A stretch of 64,000 bases of DNA from Aestuariivivens sediminis (GTDB lineage: Bacteria; Bacteroidota; Bacteroidia; Flavobacteriales; Flavobacteriaceae), in contig NZ_JAKMCP010000001.1 of the NCBI RefSeq assembly GCF_022662105.1, positions 372,001-436,000 on the forward strand, written 5' to 3'. The position numbers were made by a program, and so were the translations under genes. A model generated the notes under the pieces. The model worked only from the letters and a program-made list of their open reading frames with translations, was not told the origin of the DNA and made no database searches. This document shows, in pieces, positions 56,901 through 64,000 of this stretch (positions are counted from its first letter, which is position 1; each line of letters starts with the position of its first letter).

Positions 56901-58099
56901 AGATCGGGCTTGAATTGAGGCACTACTTTTTTAAAGGACGTGAGGTTGTCTTCACTGTAATAGACATTCTTATCCCCTTTTAATCCAACCCAAATATTGT
57001 TTCTAAAATCCTTTTCAATTTTCCAAACAGGTTTATTTGGCAAGTTACTACTTTGAGTACTTTCAAATTGATTCTCCTTTTGTGCTACTTTGCAAACACC
57101 TCCATTAGTGCCAAACCATAAAATTCCGAGATCATCTTGAAATATATACAAGACTTCATCATACAATTCTGCTGCACCTCTATTATGGTTTTTACCAAAA
57201 CTGAAGGCGTCAAATTCTTTAGTTTGTGGATCAAAAATAAGAAGACCATTCCCCCAGGTCCCTATCAGCATGCTACCATCGCTTATCTGCTCTATATAAT
57301 ATGTGTTTCTTAAATCGACATTTGGATGATCCTTATATTGGGTAAAGGTATTTTTGTTATTATCGTACTCCAAAACTCCCTCAGACCATGTAACAAAATA
57401 TATTAAATTGGTCCGTACATCTTCAGCAATGGCGTTAAACTCTAAATTTCTACCATCAAAACGGATATGTTTAATTTGGTGCCCTTTGGATGAAAAGAGA
57501 TAAGCGCCATTATTTGTAGCCACCCATATATTGCCATTTTTAGATTTTAAAATGTCATTGATCTTTAAATCACTTAAAAAATGACCCAAAAGTTCTCTCT
57601 TTTGGTTAAGGATATAAAATCCATTTTGCCATGTCCCCAACCAAATTTCCTTAGAATCTGCCTCTTCTATGGCAACGACTCGTTTGTCGCCAAGAGGCAA
57701 AGAATCAGTTTCAGATCTTACTTTTGGCAGCTGTTCGAATTTATGAAATTCCGGATTGTAACGACTAACACCATTGGACTTGGTCCCTATCCAAATATAT
57801 CCATCGCTATCCTCAAATAATGTTTCAATCGAGTTATTTATAAGGCTATTGGAATTCTCTATTTTGTTTCGAAAAACTTTTATGGTATTCCCATCATAGC
57901 GATTTAAACCTCCGCGGGTACCTATCCATATAAAGCCCTTCTTATCCTTAATTATAGAAGTTACTTCACTTTGAGAAAGTCCATTATCGGCATTAATATA
58001 TTCTGTGTTGATAAAATCCGTAAAAATTTGGGAATACGAATCGAATATGCTAACCAGCGATAGCAACAGAAAAAGCAACCATAATTTTCTATTTATCAT
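53975..58099 (-). CDS. Hybrid two-component system regulator (HTCS) of PUL 3
   Basis: Start chosen at ATG 58099, which gives a clean signal peptide (MINRKLWLLFLLLSLV...SYSQ); the frame is open to 58180. About 1374 residues. Periplasmic Reg_prop repeats (GFIWIGTRGGLNRYDG and similar) are followed by a Y_Y_Y domain, one membrane helix, a kinase with His853 in DVAHEFRTP, an ATPase domain (LLSNAFKFS, DNGTGIS), a receiver with Asp1168 in IITDLAMPEVDG, and an AraC-type HTH at the end. It should sense a PUL 3 oligosaccharide and activate both arms. It is divergent from the 58357-61974 arm. Confidence 0.96.
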   Translation of the reverse strand: MINRKLWLLFLLLSLVSIFDSYSQIFTDFINTEYINADNGLSQSEVTSIIKDKKGFIWIGTRGGLNRYDGNTIKVFRNKIENSNSLINNSIETLFEDSDGYIWIGTKSNGVSRYNPEFHKFEQLPKVRSETDSLPLGDKRVVAIEEADSKEIWLGTWQNGFYILNQKRELLGHFLSDLKINDILKSKNGNIWVATNNGAYLFSSKGHQIKHIRFDGRNLEFNAIAEDVRTNLIYFVTWSEGVLEYDNNKNTFTQYKDHPNVDLRNTYYIEQISDGSMLIGTWGNGLLIFDPQTKEFDAFSFGKNHNRGAAELYDEVLYIFQDDLGILWFGTNGGVCKVAQKENQFESTQSSNLPNKPVWKIEKDFRNNIWVGLKGDKNVYYSEDNLTSFKKVVPQFKPDLLVGEKDHVREIYQARDSSLWLANVTSLYEIVEHDAKFSIVPIKIKDHVTSEEHYLTKITKLFQTMDGTFWIGTQQRGLRKSLNSGNPKTQSFKKYLNDQRISDFLQDSKERLWVGTYQGLKLYNSISDNFKTFNKIHGKTGTLSSDIIICLHEDKSGTLWVGTPNGLNKVIEAGNDKFIFKLYQEKDGLLDSYIHAILEDDNGNIWVSTNKGVSRFNKEDGLFYNYDTNSGLLSNTFLEDSAVNGSNGKLYFGSIYGINILDPETIGNSEIPPVVLTGLKVSGQEISGGTTDDENIVLEKAIEYNTEIILSHDNNRLTLEYAALDFLSSYDYSYNYMLEGLDSDWNTTTNENQITYSNLDAGEYIFKVKTINKNIQKETQAASLKITVLPVFWKTWQALVLYVLIFIGLLYLFKLVIEREHNLKNKLEISKLKRKKEEELIRLKTQFFTDVAHEFRTPLSLISGPVEMMMDDTLDENQRKGHLSTVYYHTQRLLNLVNQLLDFRKVESGKMKLRVAEGNFQSFAYEIYLSFLELAESRNINFQFNAEGVMTPLTYDRQKMEIVLCNLLSNAFKFSPDHGEIVLTVSTSNNKDESNQFPLGYCMISVKDNGTGISKEGLKLIFNRFYQISNTNSSSLLGTGIGLALVKSIVKLHKGLIEVESEEGEGSEFIVKLPLGNNHFAMEDFITDFKKAEDPVHYTVEKVVSFQNDVVKTRDDQLPSMLIVEDNANIRNFVKTLFMDTYNTMEAENGRIGFEKALKHLPDIIITDLAMPEVDGLMLCKNLRKTKETMHIPIVMLTARTSTVFQQQGYSYGADIYVTKPFNAALLKVQVQGLLTNRLKLREYFSKKITLQPTDVEVTSHDEEFINNAMKIVEENLLNENLNREFLADKLATSPSTLYRKIKTLTGQDTSTFVRSIRIKRAAQLILNKHDNIGSIGYAVGFNDLKYFRKCFKDQFGASPSKFSKESTNREVSG

Positions 58100-58253
58100 A
58101 ATTATAATATCCAATTTTCTGCTATAATAGTTTGATAAATTAACGCAAGAATAGCTTAAATTTTTACTAAAGTGAAACAATTTTTTAAATTAATGTAATA
58201 AAAGCCTCAATATAAAGATTTAATTGACAGTTCAAGAAGCATGACCTCTAAGT

Positions 58254-58309
58254 TACCCTTTATTGAGTAATTTATACCCTAAAGGGCATATAACATGATT
58301 ATATATTTG
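58254..58309 (+). promoter_or_regulatory. Promoter of the plus-strand arm with a candidate HTCS direct repeat
   Basis: TACCCT occurs at 58254-58259 and again at 58275-58280, 21 bp apart (two helix turns). After the second copy come exactly 21 bases and TATATTTG (58302-58309), a full -7 box. This mirrors the geometry of the rhamnose sites, with a different repeat, and would suit binding by the neighbouring HTCS. No equal repeat was found before the minus-strand SusC. Confidence 0.55.
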
Positions 58310-58356
58310 TACGAGTTCAGGGCTTAATCTTTTCAATAAATTAAGCAGTCACTTTT

Positions 58357-60249
58357 ATGAAAAAGGAATTTATAATCTTAATTATTCTAATGACTTTGTT
58401 TCAGAGTTATTCGCAGCAGTTAACATGGACAGGGTTTGCTGCCAACAACGATTTTTTTGATGAAACGAATTGGAAAGATTCAATGACTGACCTACCACCG
58501 GAAATCGGAACAATAGACGCTGATCAACCCATAAATATTGATCTTGAAATAAGCGATTCTAGTCTGGAAGTTATTTTGGCTTCCGGAATCATTAATTTAG
58601 GATCCGGAACACTTTCTATAACATCTTCAGCCTTGGAAGCTGATGCATTGTCATCTGGTCATGTAATTATAAATAGTAACGCATACCTAAACCTCAGTCA
58701 TGCCAGTCCTTTTCAAAATGGTATAGCAATAGATTTTACCTCTGATATGGGTTGGATTAGGACTTTAAACAAAAATCCCCAATCCATACTTAATGATCAT
58801 ATAGGTCAGATCACCGTAAATGGTGCGGCCGCTAATTATCAAACTAATCTTCGATTGGATAATTACTACGCCATAGGTACTGTTATTAGAGGAAATAATT
58901 TGTCATCTGATGCACTGACGATTTTCGATGACGCCTATTTAACTGGTCAATCTGCTAATCTCTCGATAGGCGATGTTCACAACGGAGTTAGTCTTCCTAA
59001 CCATATGGAAAATAAAATGGAATCTTTCCTTTTGAAGAAAGGCTTTATGGCAACCTTTGCCGTAACCGAGGATGGCACGGGTAAAAGTAAAAATTATATC
59101 GCTTCAGAAGAAGATCTAATTATTAACGAATTACCAAACTATCTGGTCAATAATGTCTCATTTATTAGGGTTGTGCCTTGGAACTGGGTTGCGAAAAAAG
59201 GTATTGGTGGTATTTATGATGAAATGGATCATACTTGGTACTATAATTGGGGAAACGGAAATACTTCGCGATTGGCAACAGAATATGCACCTATGGCTTG
59301 GGGTTATGGAGGTGCCAATGATGACGGTGACATTGCAAATTATAAATCAAAATATAAAGTCACTCATGTACTGGCTTTTAATGAATCTGACAATTGTGAA
59401 GATCAGTCCGGACAATGGAATAACTTATGCAATACGGATGTCGCCGTAAATACCTACAAAAATTTAATGAAAACAGGACTGCGATTGGTGTCTCCAAATT
59501 GCAGAGAAAATGCACCTTTTGGTTGGCTCAAAGAATTTCATGACAAAGCCAATGCACAAGATATCAGAATAGATGTTATTGGGGTACATTGGTACGATTG
59601 GGGGTCAAGTCCGAAAAATTCTCCAAATGCCGATCCTCAACAGGTGTTTAATAGATTTAAAAATTACTTGCAAAGGGTATATGATCTATATAAGTTACCG
59701 ATATGGATTACAGAATTTAATGCCAACCCCAACAGATCGACCGCTACCAATTATGGCTTCATGCAACTGGCTTTACCATACTTAGAAACTCTAGATTATG
59801 TTGAAAGATACTGCTGGTATCAACCCAATTCGGATGTTGCAGATTATTATACAGTTGCTAATCAAACAACCCTCACCGACGTTGGATATTTTTACAACAA
59901 TCAGAACTCAACACCAGCTATACCGGAGGCTACGGTCTCGGCAGACAGCAACTTGGATATTTATTATGCCAGTACTTTGTCTAATACCAAAATGACTGTA
60001 AGCGATACGTTAATATTTCCAAATCCGTGCGATGGTATATTTACAATAAAATCATCCTTTCCGATGGATTCCCTTACAGTATTCGATGTGAACGGAAAAA
60101 TAGTAAAGAAAGTGTTTAATTTGAAGTCGAACCAATCAGAAATTAATTTAAAAGATCAAAAGCAGGGCCTTTATCTTGTGATAATAAAGGATACTAATGG
60201 CAATACCTTTACAGAAAAATTGATTTCAATACCATTGAATAACCATTAA
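58357..60249 (+). CDS. GH128-like glycosidase, T9SS-secreted
   Basis: A 630-residue secreted protein with a signal peptide (1-20). Residues about 21-215 form a beta-rich N-terminal region. The GH128-like catalytic core covers about 215-530: VPWNWVAKKG, MAWGYGG, LAFNESDN with acid/base candidate Glu343, VIGVHWYDWG, and PIWITEFNANP with nucleophile candidate Glu453. The C-terminal 80 residues are a type A T9SS sorting domain (IFPNPCDGIFTIKSS...). It is a relative of the lipoprotein at 42027-42944 but is released to the outside or held on the surface. It probably makes the first cuts in the polysaccharide. Confidence 0.85.
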   Translation: MKKEFIILIILMTLFQSYSQQLTWTGFAANNDFFDETNWKDSMTDLPPEIGTIDADQPINIDLEISDSSLEVILASGIINLGSGTLSITSSALEADALSSGHVIINSNAYLNLSHASPFQNGIAIDFTSDMGWIRTLNKNPQSILNDHIGQITVNGAAANYQTNLRLDNYYAIGTVIRGNNLSSDALTIFDDAYLTGQSANLSIGDVHNGVSLPNHMENKMESFLLKKGFMATFAVTEDGTGKSKNYIASEEDLIINELPNYLVNNVSFIRVVPWNWVAKKGIGGIYDEMDHTWYYNWGNGNTSRLATEYAPMAWGYGGANDDGDIANYKSKYKVTHVLAFNESDNCEDQSGQWNNLCNTDVAVNTYKNLMKTGLRLVSPNCRENAPFGWLKEFHDKANAQDIRIDVIGVHWYDWGSSPKNSPNADPQQVFNRFKNYLQRVYDLYKLPIWITEFNANPNRSTATNYGFMQLALPYLETLDYVERYCWYQPNSDVADYYTVANQTTLTDVGYFYNNQNSTPAIPEATVSADSNLDIYYASTLSNTKMTVSDTLIFPNPCDGIFTIKSSFPMDSLTVFDVNGKIVKKVFNLKSNQSEINLKDQKQGLYLVIIKDTNGNTFTEKLISIPLNNH

Positions 60250-60543
60250 CAATAAGAGGATATGGCTCATTATCATTTTAGCCTCCTGTCTTAAAACTTT
60301 AATAGAACCGTAACGCATGTAAATTATTGCAGTCGACATCTACAATTACCTTGCTTACATGTGCAAAAGAATGGTTATGATCAAAATTAGATATCTGTAA
60401 TCAAAACGATACTGAATATGGGAGCTTATCTTTAGCATTAATAGAAAATGAGTATTTACTATTTTAGCACAAGTAAAAATGAAATTCATTACATTACACA
60501 AGACCATACCTTTCTATTTTAATTATGCCATAAATTATTGATT

Positions 60544-61974
60544 ATGTTAAAAAAAGTTCTAATGTTTATTATGCTTGCAGTCATATCAGCCATGGCGAAA
60601 GCACAGGAAATAGCAAAGCCTAATGTCTTATTTATAGTCGTGGATGATTTGCGTCCTGAGTTGGGTTGTTATGGGAAATCTCAAATAATTTCCCCTCATA
60701 TTGACAGGTTGGCGGCATCCGGTATGATTTTTAATCGGTCCTATTGCAACATACCGGTTTGTGGTGCCTCCCGTGCCAGTCTGCTCTCCGGTGTGCGTCC
60801 AAATCGATATCGCTTTGAGGATGCCCATATAAGCCAGGATAAGGATTTACCCGGAGTAGTTAGTCTCCCCATGCATTTTAAAAATAATGGATACTACACC
60901 ATATCCTTGGGGAAAGTATATCATAAAAACCCGGATGGAGTTGGTAGTTGGAGTATTCCGCAGTGGCGACCAAAGGGGGATTGGAACGGTTGGCAAGAAT
61001 ATATTACTCCGGCGTCTCTTAATCAAAGCGTTAAAACTAAATGGGGCATTAATGGTCCTAGCTTTGAGGCTCCGGACGGGTCGGATCATATTTATGGTGA
61101 TGGCATGATTGCTGATGAAGCCATTCGACACCTGGGGAATTTTAAGGAAACAGGTCAAAGATTTTTTCTTGCTGTTGGATTTAGAAAACCACATCTGCCG
61201 TTTAATGTACCGAAGAAATATTGGGATATGTACAATATTGATAACATACAATTACCCGATAATATGTATAAACCTATTGGTGCACCCGACATAAGTATGC
61301 ATAACTTTAAAGAATTAAGGGAATATACCGATGTGCCTGATGAAGGCTCAATGGAACAGGACTTTATGAAGAAATTAATTCACGGGTATTATGCTTCGGT
61401 GAGTTATGTCGATGCGCAAGTGGGCAAAGTTTTAAACGAACTCGAGCATTCTGGTCTGGCCCAAAATACCATTGTCATTCTTTGGGGCGATCACGGTTGG
61501 AACCTTGGTGAGCACGATTTATGGGTCAAACACTGCAATTACGATAACGTATTACGTACGCCCTTAATTCTATATGTTCCGGGACAAAAGGGTAATGTTA
61601 AAACAGATGCTTTGGTAGAATACGTTGATATTTATCCGACCTTATGTGATTTGGCAGGCCTATCTAAGCCGTTTCATTTGCAAGGCAAAAGTTTTGCGCC
61701 TTTGGTAGCTGAGCCTGATCAATCTTGGAAAGAAGCTGTATTTAGCCGTTGGAAGACGGGTGAAACCATCATAACGCAAACATATACCTATACCGAATGG
61801 TTTGACGATCATACAGGAGAAAGAACAGATCGAATGTTGTATAATTTAACCACAGATCCGGATGAAAATGTAAATATTTCTGAAATAAAAGAAAATAAAA
61901 GTTTGGTCAAAAAATTATCCGCAAAGCTCGCTGATCATATAAAACAAAGAGATTTTATCCAGATCAAAAATTGA
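60544..61974 (+). CDS. Sulfatase, S1 family, iduronate-2-sulfatase-like
   Basis: The start is ATG 60544 (the frame can be read from TTG 60538). About 476 residues with a signal peptide ending at AKAQ. The metal-binding FIVVDDLRPELGCYG is near residue 31, and the formylglycine site is Cys73 in CGASR, the C-x-A-S-R variant common in iduronate-2-sulfatase-like enzymes. GKVYHKNP, HLPFNVP and LWGDHGWNLGEH complete the family pattern. It removes sulfate from a uronic or neutral sugar; the position is not known. Encoded 294 bases after GH128; the gap 60250-60537 shows no gene. Confidence 0.92.
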   Translation: MLKKVLMFIMLAVISAMAKAQEIAKPNVLFIVVDDLRPELGCYGKSQIISPHIDRLAASGMIFNRSYCNIPVCGASRASLLSGVRPNRYRFEDAHISQDKDLPGVVSLPMHFKNNGYYTISLGKVYHKNPDGVGSWSIPQWRPKGDWNGWQEYITPASLNQSVKTKWGINGPSFEAPDGSDHIYGDGMIADEAIRHLGNFKETGQRFFLAVGFRKPHLPFNVPKKYWDMYNIDNIQLPDNMYKPIGAPDISMHNFKELREYTDVPDEGSMEQDFMKKLIHGYYASVSYVDAQVGKVLNELEHSGLAQNTIVILWGDHGWNLGEHDLWVKHCNYDNVLRTPLILYVPGQKGNVKTDALVEYVDIYPTLCDLAGLSKPFHLQGKSFAPLVAEPDQSWKEAVFSRWKTGETIITQTYTYTEWFDDHTGERTDRMLYNLTTDPDENVNISEIKENKSLVKKLSAKLADHIKQRDFIQIKN

Positions 61975-62023
61975 CACTTGAAAGCGAATATTACATAAAA
62001 ATAATAAACATTTAAATATCATC

Positions 62024-62595
62024 ATGAGTAGATTATTACTTCTTTTGTTTGTGATGTCCATACTAGCTTGTTGTACTACTGAAACACCATTAAGAAAGAT
62101 AAATTCTTTTAACGATCAATAGTTATTCAAAAAACTGAGGATTCGTTGGCTTCAACAGTGGCGTATAATGATTCTAATTGGAGGCCATTATCTGTACCTC
62201 ATGATTATGTGATTGAAGGCCCTTTTAAACCTGATTATAATCTTAGAACTGGTGGTTTACCTATTTCTGAACACGCCTGGTATCGAAAATATTTCACTAT
62301 TGATGGGATTGAAAAAGACAATGTTGTAACTCTTGAGTTCGATGGTATTATGAACAACTCTACCATTTTTATTAATGGTAAAAAGGTATATCACAGACCC
62401 TACGGTTATATCGGCTCTCAAATAGATATAACGGCCTATATCAATTTTGGTGGAAATAATATCGTTGCTGTAAAAGTTAATCCTGAAGATTTATCTGCAA
62501 GGGGGTATCCCGGTGCTGGAATATATAGAAATGTGCGGTTCGAAATAAAAATTCCTGTTCATGTAAAACATTGGGGCACTTATATTACAACTTAG
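62024..62595 (+). pseudogene. GH2 beta-galactosidase-family pseudogene, N-terminal domain only
   Basis: From ATG 62024 a lipoprotein signal (SILACCTTE) is followed by FNDQ and TAG (62120), where GH2 proteins have Trp. A frame change in the A-run just after it leads to TEDSLASTVAYNDSNWRPLSVPHDYVIEG, the typical GH2 N-terminal sugar-binding domain (HAWYRKYF, GYPGAGIYRNV). The frame ends at 62595, after about 190 of an expected 800 or more codons. The catalytic domain is missing. One stop, one frameshift and the lost 3' part make it dead. Confidence 0.9.
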
Positions 62596-62612
62596 CCACA
62601 ATAGTCTATTTA

Positions 62613-64000
62613 TCATTTTTCTTCACCTACATTAGGTCTGTATTTTTCCCTTTCAAAGCCCTCAACACTCCAGGGAACAATATCCTTTTTTATAAGTGGT
62701 GCCTCATGTTTTGGTAAATATTTTGCCAATTTCGCCTTTTGTTTTTCATATTCCGGTTTATTAGCTAAATTATACCATTCGTTTTTATCATTTTCGTGCG
62801 AATACAACTCTTCGGAACCATCAAAATATCGAATATATCGCCAATTATTGCTTCTAACAGCATAATTCCCTCTTCCCCATGAAGTAATAGCAGGTTCTCC
62901 GGTATGTTTCTCGGGTTTCTTAAGTAAAGGAACCAAACTAGTTCCATTGACATATTCCGGTATTTTCAGATCTACGAGTTCGCCAAGTGTTTTATAAATA
63001 TCAATCAAAGAAACAGGTTGATAGCAATCTTGCTTATTCTTCATTTTTATACGAGGATCATAAATAATAAACGGAACACGAGTCGCTTCTTCCCACAAAG
63101 TGAATTTCTTAAAACTCATTTTCTCTCCTAAATGGTATCCATGATCTGACCAAATTACAATAATAGTATTATCCGCATAAGGGCTTTTTTCCAGTTCATC
63201 CAATACACGACCAATGTTATAATCAGCCCACGAAATACAAGCAAGATAAGCACGTCTCACTTCATTCCATTTGTTTTCTTTATAGTAAAAAGAGCCGGAC
63301 TTTTTCATCTCTCTACCCACTTTTGGTATATCATCCAGATCATTCTTCAAAATTTCAGGCGAAGCAACTTCGTCTGGTAAAGCATCAAAAAACCGTACAG
63401 GAGCATCAAATGGTAAATGTGGCTTCACAATCCCGACTGCTAAAAAGAAAGGCTTTTCGTGCTTTTCTTTGAGAATATCAATACCATAAGATGCTACTTG
63501 GTGGTCAATATGCTCCTCGTCCGGATTTAGAGTTGCTCTAAATGACATCTTTCCTCCTTTACCATGATGATACCCCAAACCTTCTTTAAATTGTTTTTTT
63601 ATCGGTTTTGATTTAAAATATTCAGTCCATTCACGTTCATCATTAAAACTTCCGTGATGAATTTTACCGGCTCCATAAGTCGAATATCCGCTCTCTTTCA
63701 GGAAACGCGGTAAACTTATATACTTATCTGCCAGCTCATCATGTATTCCAAGCTCATAAAAAGGGTATAAGCCCGAATTAAATGGCTCAATTCCAAACAA
63801 AAGAGCATTCCTGCTTGGCGAACAAGCTGGCGCCGGACAATGTGCATTTGTAAAGCTTATTCCTTTCTTTGCCAGCTTGTCCAGACTTGGCGTTATTGCA
63901 TCAGGATGGCCTCCTAAAAAGCCGGTCCAGTCATTCATATCATCAATTGCGATGAATAAAATATTTGGTTTTTCGCTTTTTAACATATCTGCTTTTCTTT
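62613..64000 (-). CDS. Sulfatase, S1 family, possibly cut at its N-terminus by the window edge
   Basis: A frame from ATG 63986 gives 457 residues starting MLKSEKPNILFIAIDDMNDW. There is no signal peptide, and the frame stays open to the edge (codons for RKAD precede it), so the true start is probably outside. The formylglycine motif is CSPSR (Cys55 from that ATG). AGKIHHG, KPHLPFDAP and IWSDHGYHLGE place it near the iduronate-2-sulfatase/choline-sulfatase-like group. It is convergent with the GH2 pseudogene. It may belong to PUL 3 or to a neighbouring cluster on the right. Confidence 0.9.
   Translation of the reverse strand, partial: RKADMLKSEKPNILFIAIDDMNDWTGFLGGHPDAITPSLDKLAKKGISFTNAHCPAPACSPSRNALLFGIEPFNSGLYPFYELGIHDELADKYISLPRFLKESGYSTYGAGKIHHGSFNDEREWTEYFKSKPIKKQFKEGLGYHHGKGGKMSFRATLNPDEEHIDHQVASYGIDILKEKHEKPFFLAVGIVKPHLPFDAPVRFFDALPDEVASPEILKNDLDDIPKVGREMKKSGSFYYKENKWNEVRRAYLACISWADYNIGRVLDELEKSPYADNTIIVIWSDHGYHLGEKMSFKKFTLWEEATRVPFIIYDPRIKMKNKQDCYQPVSLIDIYKTLGELVDLKIPEYVNGTSLVPLLKKPEKHTGEPAITSWGRGNYAVRSNNWRYIRYFDGSEELYSHENDKNEWYNLANKPEYEKQKAKLAKYLPKHEAPLIKKDIVPWSVEGFEREKYRPNVGEEK

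Overview
The window looks like a piece of a marine flavobacterial (Bacteroidota) chromosome specialised in eating sulfated algal or similar polysaccharides. The reasons are four SusC/SusD pairs, two hybrid two-component regulators (HTCS), secreted proteins with type IX secretion (T9SS) tails, several sulfatases, AT-rich DNA and promoters of the Bacteroidota type (TAnnTTTG at -7). No rRNA, tRNA, CRISPR array or intact insertion sequence was seen.

Region 1 (1-14.0 kb) is polysaccharide utilisation locus (PUL) 1. It runs on the minus strand: SusC, SusD, a surface lipoprotein, a GH31, a GH27 alpha-galactosidase-like enzyme and a sulfatase cut by the window edge. A divergent HTCS (9873-14006) faces it. 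The enzyme set suggests alpha-galactosyl residues on a sulfated glycan.

Region 2 (14.2-39.0 kb) is an L-rhamnose system. A minus-strand catabolic operon encodes an aldolase/dehydrogenase fusion (RhaEW), a rhamnose isomerase, a rhamnulokinase, an unreported-looking 40-residue ORF, an L-lactate-type FMN dehydrogenase and an NCS1-like permease. Together these would take L-rhamnose to dihydroxyacetone phosphate and pyruvate. Next come a broken fructose-1,6-bisphosphatase, a GntR-type regulator and a T9SS-secreted beta-propeller protein. A plus-strand PUL follows: SusC, SusD, two paralogous orphan glycosidase-like proteins flanking a GH127-like enzyme, and L-rhamnose mutarotase RhaM. I found that five promoters in this region share one architecture, a 17-bp direct repeat (consensus NCAGGATTGTRCAGGAT). 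In four of them it lies exactly 21 bp upstream of a TAnnTTTG box, in the fifth 20 bp upstream of a weaker box, always oriented toward the gene. This ties sugar catabolism, the PUL, the propeller protein and two decayed genes into one regulon. No known rhamnosidase family is recognisable in the PUL, so the paralogous proteins or the propeller protein are candidates for a new rhamnose-releasing activity.

Region 3 (39.6-64 kb) is PUL 3. Its minus-strand cluster holds two tandem SusC/SusD pairs, a GH128-like lipoprotein, a small carbohydrate-binding T9SS protein and a sulfatase. An HTCS (53975-58099) lies upstream. A divergent plus-strand arm has a T9SS-secreted GH128-like enzyme, a sulfatase and a GH2 pseudogene; a last sulfatase runs in from the right edge. 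GH128-like enzymes plus sulfatases suggest a sulfated beta-glycan, but the substrate cannot be read from sequence.

Decay is a theme. I identify remnants of FBPase, a GntR paralogue, two secreted-protein 5' ends and a GH2 enzyme, all in or beside the rhamnose system and PUL 3.
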